A stretch of DNA of 64,000 nucleotides from Nitzschia sp. DOCU1 (Eukaryota; Bacillariophyta; Bacillariophyceae; Bacillariales; Bacillariaceae): the NCBI GenBank assembly GCA_951394045.1, contig OX595985.1, forward strand, positions 2,356,001 through 2,420,000, read 5' to 3'. Below the pieces are notes generated by a model. It searched no databases. It was not told where the DNA came from and saw only the letters and a list, made by a program, of their open reading frames with translations. The position numbers and the translations under genes are program-made. Within the stretch, counting starts at the first letter, position 1, and each line of letters begins with the position of its first letter. Shown here piece after piece: positions 41,400-51,919 of the stretch.

Positions 41400-42182
41400 A
41401 TGACAGAAACTATTCAACGATCATCGGCCGCCGACGAGCATGCAGCCACCAGTGGTGCAACAAAGACCACAAAGCCTTTGATGACGTATTCTTCCGTTAC
41501 TACTGGCTTCTCCATTCGTTGTTCATTGACTGACATGTTGACCCTGGGGAGGTCGATGTCTCGGAAGGCAGCCAAGACCGGTGATAGCGACGACTCCTCC
41601 ACCAAAGACACGAATCCCAAGAACAAGAAACGGGTGAGGTTTTCACACATGACGAATGTCCTTGTCACTATTTCCCGCCAGGATATTTCCCCCAAAGAAA
41701 AGTTCGCGGCTTGGTTTTCTCGAGACGAGTGCGACGCTATTTTGAAGGACTGCTGCAAGCAGATCAGAAAGATGGAAGGTGGTTCTCCTTTGATGGGTGG
41801 AAAGTACTGTGCAAGGGGTCTGGAGTCCCACACACATTGCAGCGCCTTGGCCAAGACTCTGAATCGTTCCGTGTCGATCCAAAGTGTACTGGTCGAACAA
41901 CAAGCTCAGCATGCCCAAAGGGGCGTTTCATTTTACGATGATGATGCCATTGCCTTGGTTTATCACAATGCAACTGCCAGTTCCCAAATGTGGGCGCATA
42001 CTGTCGGCCTTCGCGATCAACGTGAAGTTGAAGATATCCTTGACGAGTTCCTGGATACTCTGGATGAAATGTCTGCTGCAAAAACAACGCCCTCGGAAAT
42101 CAAAACGATCGTTGTATCCAACACAGAGGAATTTCAATCTCCCCGGATATACAGTAAGATTGATTCGGCTCCCGCCGCTTAG
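41400..42182 (+). CDS. RGLE-family protein, member 5
   Basis: 260 aa, one exon. Strand motif KKRVRFSHMTNVLVTI, then SPKEKFAAWFSRDECDAI, CCKQIRKMEGGS, YCARGLESHTHC, RSVSIQSVLVEQQAQ, and LVYHNATASSQMWAHTVGLR with DQR. It ends IDSAPAA, keeping the SAxAA tail although the linker before it has diverged. ~23 kb from the nearest other full-length member and without the R2 cassette upstream, so an older, dispersed copy. Function unknown. Confidence 0.8.
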   Translation: MTETIQRSSAADEHAATSGATKTTKPLMTYSSVTTGFSIRCSLTDMLTLGRSMSRKAAKTGDSDDSSTKDTNPKNKKRVRFSHMTNVLVTISRQDISPKEKFAAWFSRDECDAILKDCCKQIRKMEGGSPLMGGKYCARGLESHTHCSALAKTLNRSVSIQSVLVEQQAQHAQRGVSFYDDDAIALVYHNATASSQMWAHTVGLRDQREVEDILDEFLDTLDEMSAAKTTPSEIKTIVVSNTEEFQSPRIYSKIDSAPAA

Positions 42183-42439
42183 AAATGTTTCTGTTAGTAG
42201 AAGAATATACCGTAGCAACAACAAATACAAGTTCGAGGTGGGACTCGCAAGGGTAGTATGAACTCGCCATAATCCCACCGCATCATCGACTTGGGAGACT
42301 TTGTCGTCCGCAGTTGCAGAATGGAATACGATCGTCGATGCTCAGGGCTACGAGTGACGAATGCTCTGAAGTTACGCTTGTTGCTTGGAGATTGTCACAA
42401 GTTGAAAGCCAGGAAGAAAATCCAGTCTAACTTACCCAC

Positions 42440-44254
42440 CTAGAAAATTCGGTACACCAAGTCGCCCCATTCGTCTCGATCAATCTCGCCGTTTCCGTCT
42501 CGGTCTGCAGCCTTTACCAGTACTGCAACTTCGGTCCTAGAGAGCTTGACGCCCGCTTTATTCAGGGCATTATAGAGCTCCTCGGCATTTAGAGCTCCGC
42601 TTTGATCCAGGTCTATCTCATCAAACAAGCCCAGCAATCTTTCGGCAGTCATGACTGCTGAGTCGTCGGCATCTGGATGCATGCTGGAGGTCATGCGTGT
42701 TAACGCGCTCTTCCACTTCCAGGATCCAAAGATAGCCGCCCTGAAAGATACACCAATCTCCTTCATGAGGAAGTAGATCAAGGATATACCAATCAGCCAA
42801 AACAGCGCCGCATTGATGAAAAGTGTACGACTCAAGAAAACCTGCGTTGCATAGAAGGAGACTATGCCACCCATCCAAAAGGCAAAAACAATCAAGGATA
42901 AGACCAGGCCTTTCCAGAGATTCTTTTTGTTGCCACGAAGAATCTGAGCCAAAAACAACGCGATATCCGTCGACGATCCCGTCAATGAGCAACGAATCAG
43001 ATTGGCGCTATAGATAGATGCGATGCCATTCTGAATACCGTTAGCAGCGGCTGCAAAGTAGAAGATGAGATCCATGTTCTCGGGCTCGAAAGCCGCCAAG
43101 ATGCTCGCCACCAAGAGAAAGACACCACCAATGAGAAAAGTCGGTCCATAGGTAGGTTCAATCTGGTAGGGCGTGGCTCTTGGAGTGATGAGTCCAGAGA
43201 TGAACGCCCCAAGCATGTAGCTCAATATCATACTCGAAAAAAAGCCCATATTGCCCCACTTTCCATCAGCGAGAGCCAAACCTGCCCTCGTGTACATCGA
43301 TGTGAATCCAGCCACTGACTGGGAACGAAACTGGTTAGGGTTTAGAAAGCCTGAGAGGCAACTTCCATTGACAAAGCCGCTGTTGAAGGCAATGAAGCCG
43401 CCAGCAATGAGAACGTATGCACTTTCTCTGGAAGAGTAGTTATCACCAAATAGCTTTGTGAATGCCTTGTCGATAATGATCGACCTCCTCGACGGTTTCT
43501 TTGTTAGTAGGTCACCTCGACCAGCAGAAATGACACTCCCAGTATCTGACAAAGAGTCACCATCAACATAGTCTTGAGCGTTTTGGGGAGATCTCTTCAT
43601 GTCAAGATCATCTCGACTGACTTCTTCTATCACAAAGTCCGACGACAAGTCAAAGAATGGGACGGACACCCGTCGCAATAAAGAGCTCCTTCTTCTATCC
43701 GTAGGAGGGGCGGCGCCGCTCAAGTCGTTTGACTCAATGTCGTGGGCGGCAGCGCACGTCTTCGCTTGTTCTGGCTTTGCAATATCCATCCGTTCCTGTA
43801 GGCGAACCGCCTCGTCGTTTCTATTTTTGAGGATACTTCCCGCCCTGGTAGGAACTTTATCAGCAGCAGCTGTCCGTTTCCCTTCAGTACTCGTTTCCCC
43901 ACTACTAGCCGAAGTAGTGCTAGTCCTCCGCGTCATAGACCATCGAACTGACTTTTCTTTTGTAAAGTGGGAGGGCGTCTTCTGTCCTTCTTCGTTGGCC
44001 GCACCATCCTGTTTGACCGGAGAACTCAATTTCTCTTCTTCTTCTTCCTTCTCCTTCTCGCCGCATTCCGTAGTACTAGTAATAGATGTGCTGGACAACT
44101 TCTCCGTGACCCCATCGTCTTTCCCGGCAGCGCCCGGGAGCATAGCAGGGTAGTTGGTGGGAGGCGAAGGCGGCACAACAACCGCTTGCTCCTCCGAATC
44201 AAGAGAAACCAAGGATCCTGGTGAGGGCAACATTGTTTGATCCATTGTCTCCAT
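42440..44254 (-). CDS. DUF1275 (YoaK-like) membrane protein fused to EF-hands
   Basis: 604 aa from ATG 44254; the frame extends 15 codons further only to a non-ATG codon. Residues 1-260 are disordered, Ser/Glu-rich, with basic patches. About 280-500 is a multi-helix membrane domain with GFIAFNSGFVNGSCLSGFL, AGLALADG and GIQNGIASIYSANLIRCSLT, the YoaK/DUF1275 pattern (N-A-x-x ... R-T/S-x-x-x-T-G). The C-terminus carries two canonical EF-hand loops, DLDQSGALNAEE (548-559) and DRDGNGEIDRDE (584-595), with all calcium ligands present. DUF1275 proteins are of unknown function in bacteria; the fusion implies calcium control of a membrane protein (inference). Confidence 0.85.
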   Translation of the reverse strand: METMDQTMLPSPGSLVSLDSEEQAVVVPPSPPTNYPAMLPGAAGKDDGVTEKLSSTSITSTTECGEKEKEEEEEKLSSPVKQDGAANEEGQKTPSHFTKEKSVRWSMTRRTSTTSASSGETSTEGKRTAAADKVPTRAGSILKNRNDEAVRLQERMDIAKPEQAKTCAAAHDIESNDLSGAAPPTDRRRSSLLRRVSVPFFDLSSDFVIEEVSRDDLDMKRSPQNAQDYVDGDSLSDTGSVISAGRGDLLTKKPSRRSIIIDKAFTKLFGDNYSSRESAYVLIAGGFIAFNSGFVNGSCLSGFLNPNQFRSQSVAGFTSMYTRAGLALADGKWGNMGFFSSMILSYMLGAFISGLITPRATPYQIEPTYGPTFLIGGVFLLVASILAAFEPENMDLIFYFAAAANGIQNGIASIYSANLIRCSLTGSSTDIALFLAQILRGNKKNLWKGLVLSLIVFAFWMGGIVSFYATQVFLSRTLFINAALFWLIGISLIYFLMKEIGVSFRAAIFGSWKWKSALTRMTSSMHPDADDSAVMTAERLLGLFDEIDLDQSGALNAEELYNALNKAGVKLSRTEVAVLVKAADRDGNGEIDRDEWGDLVYRIF

Positions 44255-45142
44255 GCCTTGAATAAAAAACAGTGGCACGAAAGTGATACAAACCAGCAAC
44301 CACCAATCCTTGGATATGATCGATGCAGCAGCAGTTGAGATACAGCTATTTTACGTTCGAGCGTTTGGTGTTCCGCTTTATCTCGCTCAGCTCAAATCTC
44401 ATATCTTTGTGTGTAGGTGTCAAACGGGACATTTAGGGAAATCACTTTTACTTATGTACGGGGCATAGGAAAAGGTTATCAAGTCCCCAGGGAAAGAAGA
44501 CTGCACAACGATGTCCGTTCATTCCATGGTAACTGAAAGAGAAGTTCCAGTGACGTCTACCAGTAAGTTGTGTAGTATGGACAAAAGTAATTCACTACTC
44601 ACCAATGCATTCGGTGAGTTACTATTGCAAAATGCCCCAAAACGAAATTGCACGCGTACTTTGTTCGTTCACTAGTGCCTCTGAACGAATTGATAGGGTT
44701 AAGTAAGTGATAGTTCGATTATTGCCTCGTGGTTTCCTTCGCCTACGAGAGCTATTGGTGCTGTGCAATGTTGGGGATCTGCGACACGGAATTTCAAAGT
44801 CATGATTGACTTCCAACATCGTGACTCAATGTATCGCATCGGATCGGATGGATCGATCGATCGATCGATCGAGATGAAGCAAAAAAGCATGGCGCAAAAT
44901 AAAAGCTACTCTTGAGTCCATAGAGTGATCCGAGCCATAGTACGTTACAAGATCTCGCAACAGTTGATCATGATATACGAGTACCAGTACCGTACTGTTG
45001 GTCGTTGGTCATTAAAAACTGCAACGACACAACTATTGAATCTATTTTGTGCGTGATCACACCCAAAAGAAACCGGCAGCACAGAGATAACTGGTGTGCA
45101 TTCGTCTAAGGAGCAGTCGTCGAGCAACTGTCCTCTATTAGT
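44255..45142. other. Divergent promoter region with repeat
   Basis: Includes an upstream element at 44781-44834 that recurs at 47520-47575, and a (GATC)n run at about 44852-44871. Confidence 0.5.
44781..44834 (+). repeat. Shared upstream element, copy 1
   Basis: GCGACACGGAATTTC ... CATCGTGACTCAATGTA; copy 2 at 47520-47575 differs by a handful of bases and one gap. Each lies ~310-370 bp before a plus-strand gene. Confidence 0.65.
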
Positions 45143-47102
45143 ATGGGGCTTGGTCGTCGCCCATCGCCAAGTCGTCAACCGCACAAGCGGGCTCATTGGG
45201 TTTTTCTCATATTCCTTGCGACCGCTTTGCATGTGGCCATTCATTTGATTGGATCGGTTAACGAGAATACCATATGTGAAACTGCTACTAGCAGTCTCAA
45301 GGAATTTGCGCAAAAACAAGAAACACCTTCACAAAGAATAGACAGCAGCCAGGAACAGCAAACACCATTACCACCGCCACCTCCGCCGCCACCACCACCA
45401 CCACCACCACCACAACAACAACAACAACAACAAGATAACAATGTTGAGGATACCTGCGAACTGGAATACCAACGTGTCACCTCGAATCGAACGACAGGAT
45501 TAACACCCGAAAATATACGACGCAGTTGGGCGCATGTCGGTAGTCGCAAGCGTTTGGCCGAATTGGGACAAAAACTCCAGCAACGCCAGGAACCAATTGT
45601 AGGGGTGGTTTCTGGAGGGTCGATTTCATTGGGACATGGGGTATTGGAAAACTTACGTTATTCGAACCGATTAGAAGAGTGGTTGAACGAATACTTTCCA
45701 TTGCGTGGAGAATCAATGCATCAAGTGCTAAACAGGGGCAGTCATGGAGCAGATGTACGAAGGTTTGCAAGAGCACACGACTGATTGATGTTGCTGTTGT
45801 TGTTGCTGTTACGTCTGTATCCTCGCATACTCACAATCACCCCTCCCTCGATGACTCTAGATTTGTGCCATGGCCAAACGCCTGACACTGTTGATTCAAG
45901 ATTTGCCTGCGCATGTAGATTTGTTTGTATTGGAATTCGCCGTCAATGATTATCAGGGGCAAGATCACAAAACCATCATTGACTTTAAATTGGATGTCTT
46001 CTTTGAAGGATTTGATGCAATTGCCATGTGTACCGAAACAGTGCTCCACAGGTTGCTTCACCATTATCCCCAGGCAGCTATTGTCTTTTTGGAAATGAGA
46101 ACTGGCATCATTGTTCGTAAAACCGCCTCTCTCCTGCACATGGGCGCCGCACAGCATTACCAAATACCAGTGGTGAGCTACGAGCAAGCTCTCTTTCCAG
46201 ATTATCAATATCTGCTGGACGTACTCAAGCCATTCGATTACTCGACGCGGAAGGGGGATACCGTCCTACCCTATCCTCATGGATGTCATCCGTGCGTCCC
46301 TGAGCACATGACCGACCAATTTCGTGTCAATGGATGCACCGCCGATTTGTGCCGGATCCAACGATTCTCGCGCGCCGTAGACGCTCCCAGTACCGAGGAT
46401 TGTAAGACGCTGCAAGAAGGACGAGAACCGTGTTACATCACCTTTTTCGCACACGACGAAATCCATCCCAGTGGCATTGGACATAAAATTGCTGCTGATT
46501 TGATTATCAACGCCATTGCCAGTACCACACGGGATGTCTGCCAAAAGAGCGAAACATTCGCCCGCAACGCCAGTCTACCCTCGACAGGATGGATGGTCTT
46601 GGATCCCATCAAGCTCGATCAACGGTACAACTTTATCATGGTCAACGATACATTCGACATCTTTGTCAAGCAACGAATGCTTGAAGCGTCGAACCATTCG
46701 GCTGGATTTACCTATTTTGCGGAATCGCATGGACGCTTTGGGTGGATTGCCACAAATCCTGTCGGGGGTGAATCGATTCGGTTTGATATAGACTTTCCCG
46801 TCCAAAATGGCCAATGCTATGTACCCTATCTATCTGTGCTGAAATCGTACGAAAATATGGGCGCCTTCACGGTTACCGTTTTGGATCGAAACACGAAACA
46901 ACGAACGACCATAGAGGTCGATGGCTTGTGGAAGCCTAGAATATCGGTTCCGTCGGATATTCCACTGACCGAGGACGCGGCGTCTCCGATGGCCTGTACC
47001 GGCCAATGTTCCATTATTGTCACGACCAAGCCGAAAATAGCAGGACGGGAAGGAAACAAGGTCAAAATCGTGACGTTGTCTGTACGCAAGTGCATCACGT
47101 AA
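45143..47102 (+). CDS. SGNH/GDSL-type hydrolase, type II membrane protein
   Basis: Exons 45143-45754 and 45861-47102; 106-bp phase-0 intron (GTACGA, CTCTAG). 617 aa. A short basic N-terminus, then an anchor (WVFLIFLATALHVAIHLIG), then a Pro-14/Gln-7 tract. The SGNH fold shows block I GVVSGGSISLGHGV (nucleophile Ser), GSHGAD at the splice junction (block II-like Gly), block III FAVND (Asn) and block V DEIHPSGIGH (catalytic Asp...His). A C-terminal ~200-residue beta-rich extension follows. SGNH enzymes hydrolyse or transfer ester groups on lipids or sugars. With this topology the enzyme faces the Golgi or secretory lumen, which would fit acetylation of polysaccharides (inference). Confidence 0.85.
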
Positions 47103-47948
47103 TGTTGTTCTCGTATTGTACATGTGCGTGTTATTTTGTTGCAAGTACAAAAATGAAAGGTATTCCATGGCAGAACTTGCAGGAAAGAAGATCGATGCAT
47201 GTTGGTATGGTATCGCTAGTGGCCACTTTTGTAGGAGTTGCGGATGATAGCGAATCCACAGCGGCATCGAGCACCAATTCTAACTAGAATGTCTACCCAT
47301 GTCTAGCAAAAACTATAGGAGATAGGAAAAATACAGTAGTATTGCCTTACGTCAACCTCTACGGGTACAGTACGAGATTCGAGTAGACTACACTTACTCT
47401 CAGCAACAGAGAGCAGGGAGAGTAAGGTCCAAGCATCAAAGGAGGAAGCTATTGTAGTAGACCTTGTGACCTGGAACCTTTCTACCTTCGTTTTTATGTT
47501 TCGTACATTTTGTTGGCGATGCAACACGCAATTTCCAACTCATGATTCACTTTCCAACCATCGTGACTCAATGTAGTGACGTCAATGGAGATCCAGCCAC
47601 ACACGCAACACACGCCGCAACCACTGACGTCCGCCCTTCACTTTCGCCAGTTTCCGACCATCATCATTCGAGAAAAAGATCCATCACAACAACGACCTCT
47701 CTCTCTCTCTCTCTCTCTCTCTTTGTTGATGACCCACGACAAAGTGCTTTAGTTGCCATATATTACTTCAAAAGTCAGGCGTCCCATAGACAGAGTGAAA
47801 CGTTGCTATTGCTTGAGCGTTGGCAAACTCATCTATCCATCACCAGTTGTCGATCTTGTGTCGTTTGTCGTGTCCTCCTCTGATTGATTGAGAAACACAA
47901 TACACGACATCCGCTGTCGAAATATTTCATTTAATTTGCCAAACTAAA
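47103..47948. other. Intergenic with microsatellite and shared upstream element
   Basis: Holds copy 2 of the shared element (47520-47575), preceded by TTTCTACCTTCG...TTTCG similar to the start of cassette R2, and a (CT)n run at about 47699-47722 in the likely leader of the transporter gene. Confidence 0.5.
47520..47575 (+). repeat. Shared upstream element, copy 2
   Basis: Pairs with 44781-44834. Confidence 0.65.
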
Positions 47949-49737
47949 ATGGACGATTCTGCGATACCGACGCATCATACATATATTGCCGGTGAAGATG
48001 CGGGACGACTGCAATCTACGGCTCGTAGTTTGGGTCTCTCATCGGCTCGATTTCCCATGGCAAATGTGCGAGAGGCCGTGGCCAGCATGTTGCACGATTC
48101 CACCCTCGAATCGGCCATGATGCACAGTGTCGGTGCCTTGGGTGCCGATGAGCATGTGGACAAGCATGGAACCTTGCATGTTCGTACACTGACACGACGA
48201 AAGCGCCGTCGTAGTACTGGAGGAGAACTGCCAAATTATGGAACGTTAGAAGATCTGTTTCAACAACACCAGCCATTGACCGAAACAGGCGAAGACGAAG
48301 AAGAAAGCGAGGATGAAGTTATTGATACAGTAGAAGGTGGTAGTCTTACAGCTGCTATTTTTGGTATTGTCAAGGGTACCGTGGGGCCAGCTATTTTGTA
48401 TTTACCTCGAGGATTTTCCATGGCAGGATATGCCGTCGCGATTGTGTCCATGATTTTGGCAACATGTTCCTATCTGTATAGTGCCGTGCGGCTATTGCAA
48501 TGTTGGAATGTGGAAAAGACCAAAATGGAAAAATTGGAGGAAATTCGAAACTTTTTAGTGCCGTCATCGTCATCTTCCAAACTTGCCGGCGGTAACGAGA
48601 CACCCAAACGAGTCGGAAGCTACGGATCCTTTCCCAACAGTCCCATTGATCCACATGCTCCACCTCCCAATATGTTGACTTATCCGGAACTAGCACGCCG
48701 CGCCTTTGGTAGTGGATCTGTCTTTGTTCAATTTGGAATTGCGGCTATGCAATTTGGAGTTTGTTTAACCTACTTTATTTTTGTTCCACAAAACTTGGTG
48801 GAAAGTGTGCGGGCCTTGTTTGGAGTGGAAGTAGACAAGGTGGCATTTTTACTATTAATGGTTGCCATTGAAATACCACTTTCCTGGATCCGAGATATTC
48901 GAAAATTGACACCCACCAATATACTGGCAACCTTCTTGATTGCATATGGCTTACTGTCGTGTTTGACTATTGCATTTGTGGCGACACTCCAAAATCCTGA
49001 TTCCAATTTGATGCAACGAATTGCAGAATTGCCTCCTAGCAATCGAACCTGGTTTTTGTTTGTGGGAACAAGTGTAAGGCTTTGGCAGGGGCGGGCGCTT
49101 CTGTGGGCTGATTTGTGGCTCACTGCTGCTGTCGTGAAACTAGTTCTTTGTTTTTGAAGGCTCCATTACTCTCTTGGTTCCTCTTCAAGAGGCCGTGTTT
49201 CGTCCCGAAGACAAGAAGAAATTCCCAATGGTCAATGTCAAGGTTACTTCCTCGATTGTGGTATTCTATGTTTTCTTTGCCATGACCTGCTGGGCTTCCT
49301 TTGGTGATTCCGTCAAGACGGCCTTGACGGCTTCCTTGCCACCCGGCACCTTTGCCACGATTGTTCAATTCGCTTACTCGGTTGCCGTCATTCTAACTTT
49401 TCCTCTCCAGGCCTTTCCGGCATTGGAGGTTGTCTTTCATTCCTCCAAAGACTCGAATCCTCTCAAGCGCAATTTGATTGCCTCGTTCATTACGTGCCTT
49501 TTGGGTTTGGTCGCCTTCTATTCCATAGACTACCTGGGAAATGTTGTGAGCTTGTTGGGATCCTTGGTGGGTATTCCGATTGCGTTGATTTTTCCGCCGC
49601 TCATGCACAATGTATTAGTAAAGGATTCGTCTCGTTGGACGCGAGCCTTGAATTGGGGTGTGGCGTCGCTGGGAATGTTGGCCATGGGTGCCGCCTCGTT
49701 TACGACCATCATTTCATGGAATGAAGGAGCGGAATGA
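47949..49737 (+). CDS. Amino acid/auxin permease family (AAAP, SLC38-like) transporter
   Basis: Exons 47949-49073 and 49144-49737, phase-0 intron of only 70 bp (GTAAGG, AACTAG); 572 aa. A hydrophilic ~125-residue N-terminus with acidic cluster (EDEEESEDEVIDT) leads into TM1 GSLTAAIFGIVKGTVGPAIL, the AAAP substrate-site helix. About eleven membrane segments in all, with an acidic/Ser-rich loop after TM2. The splice rebuilds FVGTS|FFVFEGSITLLVPLQEA, the conserved F-E-G helix of the family. AAAP proteins are secondary transporters of neutral or cationic amino acids at plasma or vacuolar membranes; the substrate is not predictable here. Confidence 0.9.
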
Positions 49738-49872
49738 AACACCACGAGTTAAAAGTACGGCACTAGTACCACACTAGGCGTACTCTCTCCCTCTCTCTCT
49801 ATAGCTGGCTAGCTAGCTAGTTAGCATGCCATGAACCTAGCAACATTACAGTAGTACATACTATTGCCGATA

Positions 49873-51354
49873 TCACAGTATCCGCCGATTGCTGTTTTTG
49901 CCGTCAAAGTAAAAATAGAGTCCCAGACATATCGCCAATAGGACCACGCCAATCAAGAGACTTAAAATGACCAAGACGCCCACTGAAGGAACAAAGTAAC
50001 CTTGTTGATCCATGACCTGAAAATCGTCTTCAATGAGCACGTCTCCATCGAAAACTTTGTTGACGACCTTTTCCAAATCGCGATCGTCTTGAATATAAAT
50101 AATTTGGGTGCTAACACTCGTAGCACTGCTAGCAGAGGCTGCTGCCGGCGTCGCAGCAGAGGTAGTAGCGCTACTACTGCTGCTTTTGCTGGCACTGCTG
50201 CTGCTACCCGTCGTTGAACTAGTGTTGTTGTTGGCCCGGCTCCTTCTTTTTGTAGGAGGAGGTGCGGCTCGTTTACTTGGCGCCGGAAAGATAATGCTCG
50301 TACTGCTACTGCTGCTCGAAGAAGACGCCAGCGAAACTGGAGCACGCTTGGATGTTTCTTTGGTGACCTTGGGACCCCGCCAGGGAGTAGAACTTGACGA
50401 AGACGAAGTGCCGGAAGAAGATGATTTGTCATCTTTCTTCTTTTTCTTCTTGTTGGACGTTGTAGACTTGGACACAATCTCTTCTTCAATCGTAGATTCA
50501 TCCTCGTCCTCAATCACTTCCTCCTCCAAAATTTCTTCTTCCAATATCTCTTCTTCATCCTCCTCCTCAATAATAATCTCGTCTCCGTTTTCATCCATCA
50601 TCACCTCTTCCTCAATGATACTACTGCTATCATCGTCATTTTTCGGTATTGGTTTGTTCATCATGGGAATAATCCACGAGTTTTGTGACCAATCCGTCAC
50701 CACACTTGATTCTTCTCTTGCTGCTGCATCCTCATCGTCATCTTCGACTGACCAAGATCGTTTCGGTAAAGTGCTTTCAAATACATCTTGAGCTTCTCGT
50801 GTACGAAAGGGTGCCAATTTACCATCGGGAGATCGTTGCAATAAAGATCCAGCAAACTCGGGGGGTGGCATCCATGCAAATTCGTCATCTTCGCTCTTCT
50901 TTTTCGATTTACCACCACTAGCATTCAAATACTCGTCGTACTTGTGTTGCGTTATTTCTTTTTTGGGTGGTTTCATTTCCGCCTTGAATGGTTTGTGTTT
51001 GCGGGCTTGTGCCTGTGCGCGTTTGGCTTGATCTCGCAAATCCTTTTGATGGGCCCACCATTCGAGTTCGCGCATGTGTGGAATGGGAATGGCCCATCCG
51101 GGTGGATCGTGGATGATCTTGGTATTGGAAGAAGTAGACGAAGGATCTTGTTTGGTTTCGGGAACTCCCGATGGTAGTACTCCCAGATCGGCTCCTAAAC
51201 TGGTAGAATGGGCCGCCGCTGCCGCACCCGATGAGGACGCTGGTGATGCGGCGACGACCACGGCTGGGTCACCACCTACTGGAATCTGTTGTTGGAGATG
51301 CTGCGGTAGAGAATAATTCTCTCCAATCCCGTTATTATCAGAATCTGGATCCAT
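49873..51354 (-). CDS. Tail-anchored acidic low-complexity protein
   Basis: 493 aa, single exon. Mostly disordered: Ala/Ser-rich start, a conserved-looking basic patch (WAHQKDLRDQAKRAQAQARK), WMPPPEFAGSLLQRSPDGKL, a Glu-rich block (DEEEEILEEEILEEEVIEDE), a Lys run and long Ser tracts. One transmembrane helix near the C-terminus (GVLVILSLLIGVVLLAICLG) is followed by FYFDGKNSNRRIL, so it is probably tail-anchored with the bulk in the cytosol. No family recognised. Shares a 565-bp divergent upstream region with psbU. Confidence 0.75.
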   Translation of the reverse strand: MDPDSDNNGIGENYSLPQHLQQQIPVGGDPAVVVAASPASSSGAAAAAHSTSLGADLGVLPSGVPETKQDPSSTSSNTKIIHDPPGWAIPIPHMRELEWWAHQKDLRDQAKRAQAQARKHKPFKAEMKPPKKEITQHKYDEYLNASGGKSKKKSEDDEFAWMPPPEFAGSLLQRSPDGKLAPFRTREAQDVFESTLPKRSWSVEDDDEDAAAREESSVVTDWSQNSWIIPMMNKPIPKNDDDSSSIIEEEVMMDENGDEIIIEEEDEEEILEEEILEEEVIEDEDESTIEEEIVSKSTTSNKKKKKKDDKSSSSGTSSSSSSTPWRGPKVTKETSKRAPVSLASSSSSSSSTSIIFPAPSKRAAPPPTKRRSRANNNTSSTTGSSSSASKSSSSSATTSAATPAAASASSATSVSTQIIYIQDDRDLEKVVNKVFDGDVLIEDDFQVMDQQGYFVPSVGVLVILSLLIGVVLLAICLGLYFYFDGKNSNRRIL

Positions 51355-51919
51355 TTTGAATAGATTTTGACTCCACGACGACGACGACGAGGACGACGAC
51401 CAGCACCACCACTATCAAGAAAAAGCTCGTTCCTGAATAATGGCCAGCACTCACTACTCTGGATTCAATGCCTAGTACGCCAGATCTTTCCAATGTTATT
51501 GCTGGTAATTGACGGACCGACACACACTTTGCTAAAGCATCGCCGCTGTCGCCATCATGGTCGTCGAGTCAGATTCGGAAGCAAAAATACGACGGCGCGA
51601 TGAGGCCGTTGCGCCGAAAATTTCGATCCGACAAATGGTCGGGTGAGTCCATGGATTCTGATTGGTTGATGTTTCGTGTCTACATTTGGCGGCTGTGCTC
51701 CTACCGTTTGCGGTCTGTCTTCCGTCAGGCGTTACAAAAATGACCCAATATTTAACAGATCAATGACGTACTACTTGCATCTTTCCATAGCAGTTCCATC
51801 CGACATGGATGATGATGGCATCATCTCATCCTCGAAGTTTGATTGATGTGAAAGATACGCACATCAAAAACGAAATCCTCAACTCCACCACATTTTTTCT
51901 TTAAATCGTCATCAACAGC
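51355..51919. other. Divergent promoter region (tail-anchored protein / psbU)
   Basis: Holds both promoters; CGA-rich repeats at 51378-51400 lie in the minus-strand leader. No specific motif recognised. Confidence 0.4.

Noticed and set aside
44849..44871. GATC-repeat palindrome
   Set aside because: Simple sequence microsatellite.
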